NCBI RefSeq assembly: GCF_008831285.2
Contig: NW_022204508.1
Span: forward strand, 682,001 to 746,000
Source: Nymphaea colorata
Lineage: Eukaryota > Streptophyta > Magnoliopsida > Nymphaeales > Nymphaeaceae
Direction: 5' to 3'
Length of the DNA: 64,000 bases
The notes under the pieces are model-generated. The model was not told where the DNA came from and ran no database searches. It saw nothing but the letters and a program-made list of their open reading frames with translations. Position 1 is the first letter of the stretch, and every line of letters begins with the position of its first letter. The position numbers were made by a program, and so were the translations under genes. This document shows, piece after piece, positions 36,066-47,636 of the stretch.

Positions 36066-36875
36066 AATAGGGCATAAGTTTCATGAGGTTCACAGCGGCC
36101 TTGCCGTCGGTGCGGGCAGCCTCTCAGAGGTTCTTGATAGACCAGATAATGGGGAACAGCACGGCACAGCAGCAGATGACATCAACGAGTAGGAAAACCT
36201 GCTTCCATGTGATCCAGTCCTGTGTGAACGGCCCGGTCTCATCGAGGACGATGTGTGCTATGTTGGCAACAACTTGGAGAGGGATCACGATCATCAGGAC
36301 CTTCTTCTCCCTGTCCTGAAGGTAGGGTTTGAGGAAGGACCAGCAAGTGCCAATGAGGACGATGAGGGTGAGGAGGGTGCCCTTATCTGCAGATCGGCAG
36401 TCAGGTTTGACGAAGCCGAGAAATTCCTTCACTCTTGATCGAAATCTTGATGCCAATGCGACCGATGTCAATTGCCGATGGAAAAACGGCATCGGTTCGG
36501 TCACAGATAGGAAGGAACAGAGACGGAGGGGGAAAGGGCAAAGACGAGAGGCAGATTTCGCGAGGAGTGGTTTCGACCCTTTTCCCCTCTTTTATCTCGC
36601 TCTCTCTCTCTTTCGACTTTCTCCTTTTCCGACTTCTACCACTGACCGACGATGGAAGGAACCGTCGAGGCGACGCTACGACCGGTGCATTGGGAAAGGC
36701 ATGCTTTCGGGTATGGATTCGAGTGCAACGGCCTTTCCATCAGTAATATATTATAATAATAAATTAATAATAATAATAAATACCTTCACTGCACTGTAAT
36801 TTTTTGAGATGTATTCCACCGGCACCCACATCCGCACCCGCATCGGCAACCCACACCCGGTGAAACAGTGACATA
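36000..36875. mobile_element. Mutator-like gene-capturing element (Pack-MULE type)
   Basis: 876 bp flanked by the 10-bp duplication GGTCCTTACC (35990-35999 and 36876-36885). Copy C has the empty site with one GGTCCTTACC (inverted, near 55570), and copy A also lacks the insert. Ends are perfect 8-bp inverted repeats TATGTCAC/GTGACATA followed by GC-rich GTGCGGGTG-type subterminal sequence; the left end can also form a hairpin (CACCAGGGT..ACCCTGGTG). A 9-11-bp duplication is the mark of Mutator-like elements. There is no transposase; instead it carries a host gene fragment on the minus strand (36060-36504) and a second GC-rich, possibly exonic piece around 36530-36720 read from the plus strand. 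Confidence 0.8.
36060..36504 (-). pseudogene. Captured fragment of a GPR107/108-like seven-TM protein gene
   Basis: Minus-strand frame of 126 codons with two hydrophobic helices: KGTLLTLIVLIGTCWSFLK, then DREKKVLMIVIPLQVVANIA, then WKQVFLLVDVICCCAVLFP and IIWSIKNL. After one TGA it continues EAARTDGKAAVNLMKL. This matches the lung-seven-transmembrane (GPR107/108; plant CAND6/7-type) family, whose members have the same IVIPLQVxANIA..DGKAAxNLxKL series. The fragment covers the middle to late TM helices only, lacks the N-terminal extracellular domain, and carries an internal stop. Captured by the surrounding transposon. Confidence 0.8.
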
Positions 36876-36885
36876 GGTCCTTACC

Positions 36886-37445
36886 ACCCCCCTTTGGTGT
36901 TGTTTTGAGCCTATCCACCATGTCCCAATCTTTCTTTATTTTATCAAGCCTTTCATTGATTTCCTTGATTTTGTTACCAACGAAAAGAAACATCTTCGTA
37001 ATGGGAAGAGAGCGCTGTGGTCAAAGATCGCTTCCATACCAGATCCCCCTTGCTGGCCTCAATTTTGCTTTGATATCCTTCGATGATGTCCTCGGCATCA
37101 TAAAGAACATCGTTGAGCTCAAACTCTAGTTCTCTGTTCCACTCCTTGCTGAAAAAGCACTCGATCAGCATCTTTGATGGCCTTTTGGATGATTTTCAGG
37201 ATCCTTTGGAGCTTCTTCAGATCATCTTTGGCATTCAAGATGTAGCCTTTTGTCCCTTTCAACAAATTGGTTGCAGTAGAAATGGCTGTTTGCACAAGAG
37301 CATCTATTACTGCCCCACTCCTGCAACCCCACTCCCAGTCTCTCGGTAGATTGAAGGGCAGAGGAAGAGAAGCAATTTTCAGAAGGATGCGAAGAAAATA
37401 GGCAAAAAACTGCACATAAAATTCAAATTGAGCAGGTGGGTCCAT
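36886..37445 (-). pseudogene. CNL copy B: N-terminal coiled-coil domain
   Basis: From the ATG at 37445, frame 1 reads IDALVQTAISTATNLLKG, DDLKKLQRILKIIQKAIKDAD. A one-base shift at about 37160 is needed to continue with LEFELNDVLYDAEDIIEGY, the Rx-type CC signature (YDAEDxxE). Copy A has the same shift. About 24 bp near 37320-37345 is missing in copy A. The block after the CC runs into the transposon at 36885. Confidence 0.85.
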
Positions 37446-38838
37446 TTGATCACCACCATCACCACATTATCCTCTTGCGAGTGGTAGAGCGCTAAAGTAA
37501 TCAAGTTACGAAGAAATTCGGCCCTCAATTCTGTCAGTTGTTACTCATTGGCTTCAGTCCTTTCACGCTGTTTCGTCAATTCCTTACACTGTATTCTTCG
37601 TCTCTTCCAGACTAGCTACGTTCATATTGATGCTTCTTTTCTCTCTCCAATTCATTATATTTTCTTCATTCACTTTAACTTTAATTCCCATCAATCGTGG
37701 CGTGATCAGTTATAATACTAGAATACATGAGAAAAATACTCATCGGCACATTTTTTATAGGTTGTGTTAAAGAAGAAATTCAATTTCTTAGTTTACTTGC
37801 TCCTAAATAAATCTGGTAGAAAAATCTCCAAAGCCAAGCCTTCTACAGCCCCTAGAGTTCCCCCTTTCGGACTTGTCAAATTTCATGTTAATCTTTTATT
37901 TCATTGATTTTATTATGTAAAAATAATTTGCATATATGATCTGCAATCCAAATTTATTTAGCATAAAGTTCATACTGGACTCGGTTGCAAAAATACATAT
38001 TGAATCCAACAGCCATATCTTAACCTTTCTCATAATATTAAGATTCACATAAAGTAGTACGAGAGAGAGAGAGAGAGAGACAGAGAGAGAAAGAGACCAG
38101 AGGATGATGCTTGAACCAAGTGGACAATTATATACATCTAAACGCAATGTTCAAAACATTTTTTTTCTACAACAATCTAACCTTTTAGATATTATCTTAA
38201 GAGTATTTCAGTAGTTATTAGTTGACATCCTAAGTCTGAAGCCTTTGTACCCCATCCATAATGTCATTAATACACACACACGCACACCATACCACTTGGC
38301 TAAGGGATAAAGCCATACCTCTCAAATTTGTATTAAAAGATATTTTAAATAAAATGTGAACCTCCTAATATGTATATAATTAATACTAAGTTTATGAAAA
38401 TCATGTTTCGGTTCAAGTTATTTTCATGAAAAAATTGTTCTTTTTTACAATGTTCAAAATTTTGATGTTACATTATTATCATCCAAAATATGATTAACTT
38501 AATATATATATATATATTATGTGTGTGTGTGTGTGTGTGTGTGTTTGTGTGTGTGTGTGCATGTCTGTGTGCGTGTGTGTGTGTTTGTTTCTTACCAAAT
38601 TTAAAATCATGTCTATAAGTTTAGATTGCGGAGAAAACTGGTTTTACGGCCTCCAGCAGAATAGAAATTGATCATTTTCATGACAGTGGTTGGGAGAACA
38701 ACATTGATAAAAAAGTGATAAGGCACTTTTGTCATCTATTATTAGTTCATATATATATATATATTGCACAAAGACACATCCATCCACCTAGGGGCCCACA
38801 TTCTTGTTTTTTAAATAAAAAGAGGAACACTAGATGCA
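37446..38838. other. 5' flank of CNL copy B
   Basis: Duplicate of 12594-13942. Includes a GA run (about 38061-38093). Contains the presumed promoter of the minus-strand CNL gene, though no convincing TATA element could be assigned. No coding sequence. Confidence 0.6.
38501..38590. repeat. (TA)n(GT)n microsatellite
   Basis: A long TA then GT run; block A has only a few repeats at 13663-13690, so it expanded after duplication. Confidence 0.95.
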
Positions 38839-38846
38839 TGCTGGAC

Positions 38847-39604
38847 TAGGCCTGGGCATCTGGCCATGCCAGCCCACCCCGACAATTTTGTGCTGTTAGC
38901 TACCCGGGCTTGGACCCGGCCAGCCCGCTACCCCGCCCAACTATTAACGGGTCAGGCTGGACCCGGTACCAGGCCATGATAAGATTGCATGAGGCCTGGT
39001 CCATTTTTGCAGCCTCCGTGGCATCGCTTCTGCCAGACTGCCACTTCCTCCTGCACCTTTCCTCCACTGCTTCACGCTCCGATTGGACCGGCCAAACCCA
39101 ACATGGTCTTCAACCACCGTCCTGCCTTCCCCATCTTATGAATGTCACCTGATTCAGCCCAACGGAGAACAATCATTCATGTCAGATTCATTCCAATGGA
39201 GAACAACCATCCACAAGAGAGAGAGGAGACTGGTGACAATGGAATCGATGAGTCCTCCAGCCGAGCAGTAGTAAGGCGGTGACAAATGGTTTGGATTTGG
39301 AACAAGCGGCAACGAATTGGTGATGGCATGGTAGGCACGGCCGCGCGAGCCGGGAGGTGTGGTGATGGCGTTGCAGCCTGGTGAATGCCGAATGCGAAGG
39401 AAGAAAATGAAGACTTAAGCAAACTTTCAATTTTTGAAAGTTTGAAACCTTTACATAGGAAACAGACTTCAAAATGTATTTAAAAATTTAAAATAAAAAA
39501 ATTGTTGGGCTTACCGGGCCCGCGGCAGGCTGCATGGAATGTCCGATACCTGGCCCGCAAAGTTACCGGGCCAGGCTGGGCCTGATCATGCAGACCCATG
39601 CCTA
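38847..39604. mobile_element. Non-autonomous hAT-like element, block B copy
   Basis: Same element as 13951-14719. Termini TAGGCCTGGGCAT and (from the right) TAGGCATGGGTCT; flanks TGCTGGAC (38839-38846) and TGCTCGAC (39605-39612) match at 7 of 8 bases. Since both blocks carry it at the same site, it inserted before the A/B duplication. No transposase. Confidence 0.8.
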
Positions 39605-39612
39605 TGCTCGAC

Positions 39613-40899
39613 TCCCTCAATGGTGGCAATGACTCCTCTTCCTCCTCCCCCCAACGCAACTTTCTCTTTTTGCTTCGTTTTTTCTTTTTTTTTTTGAGGT
39701 AGGGGAGGTGATTTCCCAATGCACTGCATGTGTCAGAAGCTGGAGCATTCAAAAACTTGTCAACAAATATTTTTGTTTCTTTACCATTTCCAAGTTCAGT
39801 CACTTCAGTTTTGATCTTTTGCATTTATTTTTTCATTATCAAATGTCAAAGGTGGTAGTTGGATGATTCACTTATTTGGAGGTTGGCCTGATAATTCCCC
39901 ACTATATATCTCTGCTTAGCCTCATGTTAGTGGGTGCAGTATTTGTTCAGGAGAATTCATCTATCTCGATTGGTGCAACATCTCATATTAGTTTATTTGT
40001 TTCTCTTCAAATCATAACATAATCTTTAAGAAATGACTTTTGATTGGATTCAAATTTGGGTTCTGTTTTAACAAAATATCCCATCATATTCCGATTCAGG
40101 TTTCCTTTTGAATTCAATTTCAAACGAATTATCATATACCCAATTTATACGTTTTGAATATCTGTACATTATTAACATATCGTAATGTGGTTCTGGCTCT
40201 TGTATTTAAAAGTTGGATTCATGTGTGGATGTAAATCTAAAATAAAATTTGAATTTTGAATTTAAATCAAGTTTGAATGTGGTATGGCATGGATTTTTCT
40301 TCCTTCGTATTTAAATCCAAATTCAAATTGGAATTATGAATATCCAATAAATTTGATATGGTAACCTGAGATTTTATTTGAATCCAATCCTATAACATTC
40401 ATGTGTTACTGCAATTTATTTCTTTTCTTTTTCTCATTAACAAATTGTTTAGAGTCTTTGGTACTGAACCACATCAAGAAAGCTCCGCCAAAAATCCTAT
40501 TGAAGCTATCACATAGCTTTGTCGTTCATCAAAAATCCATAAACCTTCTATTTTATTGTAAGACTTTTATTGCAGTGTGGCCAACAAAAGCTTACATGCT
40601 CATTCATTATCAAGGAAGGAAGTCAGATTCAAGATCGGTACCTTTTATCTGGTCAGGTTTAACATTAATACATACCTTACTATTAGTTTTAGACCACTAC
40701 TGATGATGGAGGGGCGTCTTCTCGTAATTGCCAAGATTAGATAGGATGCTTTCTTTATTATTTACGCATGCATACAAAGTTTTTTTGATAGTTTCAAAAG
40801 CATTTCAAACTCTTGAAATTAAAGGCTTTGGAGACTTGCTTAGACTATTTATTTATGAGCTTAAGTTTCTTTCTGACCTATGACAAATGTAATGAAGTT

Positions 40900-40900
<1 letters not shown>
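39613..40900. other. Block B spacer shared with A and C
   Basis: Matches 14728-16380, but the equivalent of 15130-15350 is deleted at about 40023. No gene recognised; the short ORF at 40401-40703 corresponds to a different-length ORF in A and a broken one in C. Confidence 0.55.
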
Positions 40901-42270
<1,370 letters not shown>

Positions 42271-43700
42271 CATTGCCCCCCTGATGCCTCCCCTCACTTG
42301 ATCATCACTCCCCTCTCCCTTCCTCTCTCTCTCTCTATCTTCTCTGACTTCTTGCCTTGCGTCGGTCCCAAGTCCCAACAAGTAGTCCTTTCTGAGACAG
42401 AGAAAAGAGAAAGGGAGGACGGGACTGAATGGTCCAAGACTGAGAAGAGTGAGGTTGGTATTTCCTTCATCTACCTCCCCCACGCCTCCACTGACTCCTC
42501 CATCATGGGCTTTTGATTATCGGAACAGCCTTTTCATTATCTGATCAACACCTAGAGAGAGCAAATATTACAAAAGTTTGCTCCTATTCTTAGAGAGAGA
42601 GAGAGAAATATTATTACAAAAATTTTGTCATCAAGAGGGAAAAAGAGTTAGAGAGAGAAAGAGGGCCTAAGATATCACCACATTAGTAGGTTCAAGAACC
42701 CAACTCTCAACCACATTAGTAGTTTGAGAGAGAATTTGTAGTTTGATTTATCTTTCCCGAAGTATCCGAGCACATGAATATCATATGCTCAAGGAATTTC
42801 TAGTAGAAACTTTTGGTTATTGATATATAGCAGAGAAGTTAAAGATGTTAACTCAGACCTTTTTTGGTTTTGCAACCACGGTAGCTCATTTGATGTTAAA
42901 ATCCACTTTTTTTTTCTAAAGTTGTTTGAACTAAAGGGTTGATTGACAGCAGACCAGCAAGGGCAAGAAACCCTCCCTTTGTATATAAAGCACTTATGAA
43001 CAGTTTACTTCTTACATGAATCTGATTTGGCCATTTTATAAGTGAGAAGGCTTTCATACAAATTATCAATATCTTGATTTATAGGATCAGATATGGAATT
43101 ATTTCAATACAACAGATTTTCATGACAATTTTCTTGGCTCCTGTATTCGATTGAATCATTGACAGAATCTCCTTCCTCATTTGGATCTACATCCGAGCAT
43201 TCTTGCTTTATCATATTACAAACAGTTCACATCCCTTTCAAATGTGTTCCCAACATTTCCCCAAGCCCAAGTCGCACTAGTGCTGGCATGGGTTCAAGCA
43301 TAGGTTTGGGTACCTGGGTAGGGAGGACACAACAATTTCAAAAAAATGATAATTGTGTTATGAATTTGCTAGTTTTAAATGTTTAAGATTTGTTGTTTTG
43401 CTTTTGTGTTGTGGGGGGTGCAGCTGGAAGCCCCTCCCTCTTTCCTCCAGCCCCACAGTTTGGGGCTTCTTTGTGACTTAAGTTCAAAGCAAGACACCCA
43501 TCAACTAAGCATGACACACCCACCATTTGTAGTTGAAGTGAATAGCACTCATGAGAATTGAGTTGACAATTGGCCCTTTGCTATACTGCCAGCCTGACCA
43601 GCTATGCTACCTATAAGAGCCCATTCACTATACACACACATATATATATATACATACATATATAGTATTTGATTGGCAATAAGTTGTCATCTTATATATT
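42271..43700. other. Spacer between ARM-like fragment and Copia relics
   Basis: 42271-42510 continues GC-rich and may be the 5' leader of the ARM-like fragment. 42560-42660 has GA repeats. 43620-43665 has a short TA/CA microsatellite. No gene seen. Confidence 0.5.
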
Positions 43701-43709
43701 TTACAGGGA

Positions 43710-44130
43710 ACTTGCCACAATTAGTTTGTTACTTTTAGTCACTATGATTTTTTTCTACCTCAACCATGTTACTTCTAGCGACTATGATGTCATCTACACA
43801 AATCATCAATGAGGATTTTATGGACATATCTAATTGTGACTCATGAACCCCAAGTGTGATGAGCAAGGACATGCCTTGTTAGCCTTTTTTTGACTTGGAC
43901 AATGCTTTATTGAGGCGATAAACATGATTGGAACCCATTAATCTTAAAACCATGTTGGTTGCATCATGAACTACCTTTTACTTTAGTATCTGTTGTGAGA
44001 AAGTATTGACACCTAATTCATGTAAAGATCTACCCTTCGAGATAGGCATGGTTGAGATCAATGGTTTTGTAGTTTGGTTAACAGTAGGACTATAAGTTTC
44101 ATATTAGTAAGTCCCTTCTTGTGGGGATTA
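43710..44130 (-). pseudogene. Older Copia reverse transcriptase relic
   Basis: The minus strand reads, with stops and shifts, YETYSPTVNQTT, SKGRSLHELGVNTF, NHVYRLNKAL, LLITLGVHESQLD and SLMICVDDIIVARSN, matching the Copia RT series ETFSPV..TT, QLDVNNAFL, VCRLNKALYGLKQ and YVDDIxVTGxN in the right order. The catalytic box is CVDD. Together with 49965-50790 it probably forms one old element into which the young Copia inserted. Confidence 0.75.
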
Positions 44131-44639
44131 TACCTTCTGCAAAGTGGGGAGACTTGTACTAAGCAATTGAGCCATCAGAGTTCCTCCCTATTAATCTAAA
44201 TATCCATCCACATCTAACATTATTATGTGAGCTGTTGGCTGGGACGAGCCCACAATTGATTTGTATAAAAAGACCCCAACTCTTCTTCCGTAGCTTGAGC
44301 GCTTTTAGGATTACATTTTGCTAAGATGAACTCTGAGTTCAACTTAACTTGTATTGACTTCACTAAGGAGACACAAAGGAAGACTATATTTGGATGGAAT
44401 TGGATGGAAAATAAGCACTTAATGCTCTTGTTTCATCCATAGATTGGTTAATCGTTTGGTGAGTTCAAATTAATTAGTTCTATTATTGTATGTCTTTTAC
44501 TAGATGGGTCTAAAGTCCAGTTCCACTTCATGATTTCCTTTCCTTTCTTCTTCTCTTGGTTGGCTGATGGGACATGGGGCTTCATGTACAAATAGGTGAT
44601 TCATGATACATTCTTGACCAAGCTATGGGTTGATGAAGA
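44131..44639. other. Unassigned sequence beside the young Copia
   Basis: Lies where the integrase/RT junction of the older minus-strand Copia should be, but I could not recognise its motifs. No other gene signal. Confidence 0.35.
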
Positions 44640-44644
44640 TAGAC
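44640..44644. repeat. Target-site duplication, left
   Basis: TAGAC, repeated exactly at 49960-49964 after the 3' LTR; 5 bp is the normal length for LTR retrotransposons. Confidence 0.9.
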
Positions 44645-44893
44645 TGTTGATAGATTGTGGGTTTCGGGTCCGGATCCATACCCGACCCGCCTTGTAGCCC
44701 GTTTTGGGCTCTACTTAAGTCATGTAACCCTAATCCTTAAGAGTTAATGATAATCTTAAGAGAGAGAGAGTCTGGCTGCTAGTGGGCACCAACTCCTCCT
44801 CATTCGTGGTTTTTTCTCCCTCGTGTCGAGGGTTTTCCACGTTACATCGTGATCATTGCTTCTCTTCCTCTTCTTCTTGTTCGTATCTCTACA
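44645..44893 (+). repeat. 5' LTR of young Copia
   Basis: Begins TGTTGATAGATTGTGGG and ends TCTCTACA. Contains CTTAAG repeats and a (GA)n run at about 44760-44770. No clear TATA box. Confidence 0.95.
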
Positions 44894-44906
44894 TGGTATC
44901 AGAGCC
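44894..44906 (+). promoter_or_regulatory. Primer-binding site (initiator Met tRNA)
   Basis: TGGTATCAGAGCC immediately follows the 5' LTR; it is complementary to the 3' end of plant initiator tRNA-Met, the usual Copia primer. Confidence 0.95.
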
Positions 44907-45419
44907 GTGAAGTTCCGGCGTTTCTGGTTGTCCTTTGCCCGTGTTAGAGGAGAATCGCCCGGCACTGTTCATCGTCTCGCCCGTGCCCGACGCTCGTGCC
45001 CGAGCGTCGTCTGTCGTCCCGCCGCCGTCTCCGCCCAGCGCCGCTCAGGATTCCGCCGTCTCCGCCTAGCGACAACCGGCCCAGCGACGCCCTGATTAGC
45101 GCCGCTCAGGAATCCGCTACTTCCGCCCAGCGACGCCCTACCCAGTGGCGTTCCCGTTCAGTCGCTTCCGCCGAGCGTCGGCCTGCCCAAACGATGACCT
45201 GTCCAGCGGCGGTCTTTTTCCGCCCAACGCCGTGTCCTTTTCCGGCGCCGTGCCACTCTGCCTGGTCTGTTTCTGCCCAGCGCCGCGCCGACTGCCTGGT
45301 CTGTTCCCACCCAGCGCCGCGCCGCTTTGCCTGGTTCCGTTTCCTGCTCTCTGTCCGTTTTTTGGTGTTGTATCGTGTGATTGCTTCCTGCTGCCCTTGC
45401 TGCCTACTGGTCTGTGATT
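44907..45419 (+). other. GC-rich untranslated leader of young Copia
   Basis: About 500 bp between the primer site and the gag ATG. From about 44990 to 45330 short motifs such as CGCCCAGCG, CAGCGCCG and GCGACGCCCT recur in degenerate form. All three frames are open for long stretches because GC-rich sequence has few stops; none resembles a protein. Confidence 0.7.
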
Positions 45420-47636
45420 ATGGCAGCCTCTTCCTCGTCAACCGTCAACACCAATCCCACTGAAATAGGGGCTTTTAGAACTGAGAATGTTCCCATGCAG
45501 GTCATCACTCTTCGCCTCACCAAGGATAATTATTTCTCGTGGTCGCCTGCTATGACCATGGGGATTGCTGGCCGTGGTCGCATGGCCTATATTGATGGGA
45601 GCAACCCCGAACCAGCAAGAACAAGTGATGTGTGGCATACTTGGCTTCTTGAGGATAATCAAGTGAAAACTTGGATTGTCAATTCCGTTTCCGCCGATAT
45701 TCAGCCCCTTATCCTTCGGAAGAAGGCTGCTAGAGACATGTGGGTGGTCCTCGAGCAAATGTATGGCCAAAAGAAGACCGCAATTCGTACTTACCAAGTA
45801 ATGAAGACAGTCTATGGCATTCGACAAGGGACCTCGTCTGTTGCAGAGTACTATGGGGCTTTGAAAGCCAAGTGGGAAGAGCTTGACTATCATTCTGATA
45901 TTCCTTGGCATTGTCCCCATGATCAGGCGCTCTATGTTGCTCATGAATGGGAAAACAGGGTGTTCCTATTTTTAGCAGGTTTAAATGATGAGTTTGAAGG
46001 TGTTCGAAGTCAGATTTTGAATTCAGGGGAGGTGTCCAGTATTGAAGATGTGTACTCCTGTGTTGAAGCGGAAGAACAGAGAAGGCTTGTTACAAAAGAA
46101 GGGAAGAGGGAACTTGTGCCCTATAACGAGAGATCTGCTCTCGTGAGTCGTGGTCCTGGCGGCCCATCTAGGTCTCTTCGCCGGTGCACTCACTGCAAGA
46201 AGACAGGTCACACTGTGGATTATTGCTGGGATCTTCATCCAGAAAAGAAGGGGAACAGAGGGAGATCTTTGACTGGGAGAACGCCCGTGTCTGAGGTGCA
46301 AGCCTCTAGTGGAGAAAAAGTCTCCATTTCTGCTGACCAGCTTCGTGAACTAAGGGCTTATTTGGGCAGGCTCGATGTCAACAAGACTGAGACCTCAGAG
46401 GGAACTACAGCTAATCATGCTCTTGCAGCTATTGGCAATCAAGGTAACTCTTCTGTGGGGGAATGGATTGTCGATAGTGGTGCTACTCATCACATGACAG
46501 GTAATCCAAAATTGTTTCATGAGTATAAGTTGTCCTCGGGAAGGGAACGTGTTTCTCTTGCAGATGGTTCCTCTACCTGTGTGGCAGGCGAAGGCACTCT
46601 GTCCTTGTTGGACAAATTTCATGTGCAGGGCGCTTTACATGTTCCCCAGTTTCCTTTAAATCTCTTATCAGTCAGTAGACTTACTAAAGAATTGAATTGT
46701 GAACTTATATTCTCTGCCGATCGTTGTGTTTTGCAGGACTTGGTGACAGGGAAGAGGATTGGGATTGGTTTAGCTTCTGATGGATTATATCGTCTTCCCA
46801 TACGTGTGGCTACTGCTCTGTTGACAGCGATCCGCAAGACAGATAAGAGAAGAGAAGATTGTCTTCAATCTTTTATGTACTGGCATGAACGTTTTGGGCA
46901 TTTACCTTTTGGGATTTTGAAACATTTGTTTCCAGACTTGTGTTCCTCCTTTGATGTGTCTTCCATTTCTTGTGATGTTTGTCAGTTTGCCAAACATGTG
47001 AGGGCTTCGTACCCTCTTTCTTCTAGTTGTGCTAATGATGTATGGGGACCTTCGGGCATTCATACCCGTCAAGGTTTCCAGTATTTTATCACTTTCATTG
47101 ATGATTTCTCTCGTGCTACATTTATATACTTGTTAAAAGACCGCAGCGAGGTTCCTCGAATCATCGAGACATTTATTCTTCTTGTGCATACCCAGTATGG
47201 TGCGAATGTTAAAACTTTCAGGTCCGATAATGCCCGTGAGTACATGTGTCGGCCTGTTGAGGAGTTTCTTAGACAACGGGGGATTGTTCACGAGACATCC
47301 TGTAGTTACACCCCCCCTCAAAATGGGGTAGCTGAAAGGAAAAATCGTCAACTTCTTAATGTCACCAGGGCTCTTTTGTTTCAGAGAAATCTTCCTAAAC
47401 ACTATTGGGGTGATGCAGTTCTTACTAGTGCCTATCTTATTAACCGCATGCCCAGTCGTGTTTTGAATGGTAGGACTCCCCACTCGTTGCTTCCTGGCAG
47501 TCGTCCACCATTTCCTCTTCCTCCTCGTGTTTTTGGTTGTATATGTTTTATCCATGATCACAGTCCAAATGTCAAGAAACTTGATCCTAGGTCTATCAAA
47601 GGTGTCTTTGTTGGATACTCCCCTACGCAAAAGGAT
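45420..47636 (+). CDS. gag-pol: Copia gag-protease-integrase part of polyprotein
   Basis: Start ATG at 45420 (MAASSSS); the frame is open well upstream but only with GC-rich leader. About 739 codons stay in frame: gag capsid domain (roughly residues 20-240, with LRLTKDNYFSW and FLAGLNDEFEGVRSQIL), CX2CX4HX4C zinc knuckle CTHCKKTGHTVDYC (residues 256-269), protease WIVDSGATHHM (about residue 350), GAG-pre-integrase and HHCC (HERFGHL..CDVCQFAK, about 490-525), and an integrase core with DVWGP, FRSDNAREY and NGVAERKNR supplying the DDE triad. The frame is lost at about 47636 (after FVGYSPTQK) and runs to a false stop at 47822. Protease cleaves the polyprotein; integrase inserts the cDNA. Confidence 0.92.

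Larger units (their letters stand above)
32347..37445 (-). pseudogene. CNL (CC-NB-ARC-LRR) resistance gene, copy B, disrupted
   Basis: The most complete of three CNL copies. Such proteins are cytoplasmic immune receptors that bind ADP/ATP and sense pathogen effectors. A plausible start is the ATG at 37443-37445, and the stop is TAA at 32347-32349 after a C-terminal LRR (LEKLVIYFCPALHL). In order: CC, P-loop, RNBS-A, kinase-2, RNBS-B, GLPL, RNBS-D, winged helix, LHD in place of MHD, then about 1.7 kb of LRRs. Lesions: a frameshift in the CC (about 37160), an 876-bp Mutator-like insertion between CC and NB-ARC (36000-36875), a shift between RNBS-D and winged helix (about 35115), a 680-bp insertion replacing the first LRRs (34041-34722), and shifts through the LRR array. 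The P-loop has Lys-Met instead of Lys-Thr/Ser. A non-functional gene or a source of fragments; some single-base shifts may be assembly errors. Confidence 0.9.

Noticed and set aside
36435-36799. Plus-strand ORFs across the Pack-MULE
   Set aside because: Antisense or GC-rich shadow of the captured GPR107-like fragment and of untranslated-type sequence; no known domain.
44894-44906. Possible tRNA-related sequence
   Set aside because: It is the retroelement primer site, not a tRNA gene; no cloverleaf-capable tRNA was found in the window.
44996-45463. 155-codon Arg/Pro/Ala-rich ORF in the Copia leader
   Set aside because: GC-rich repeats leave all frames open; it overlaps the gag start in another frame and resembles nothing.
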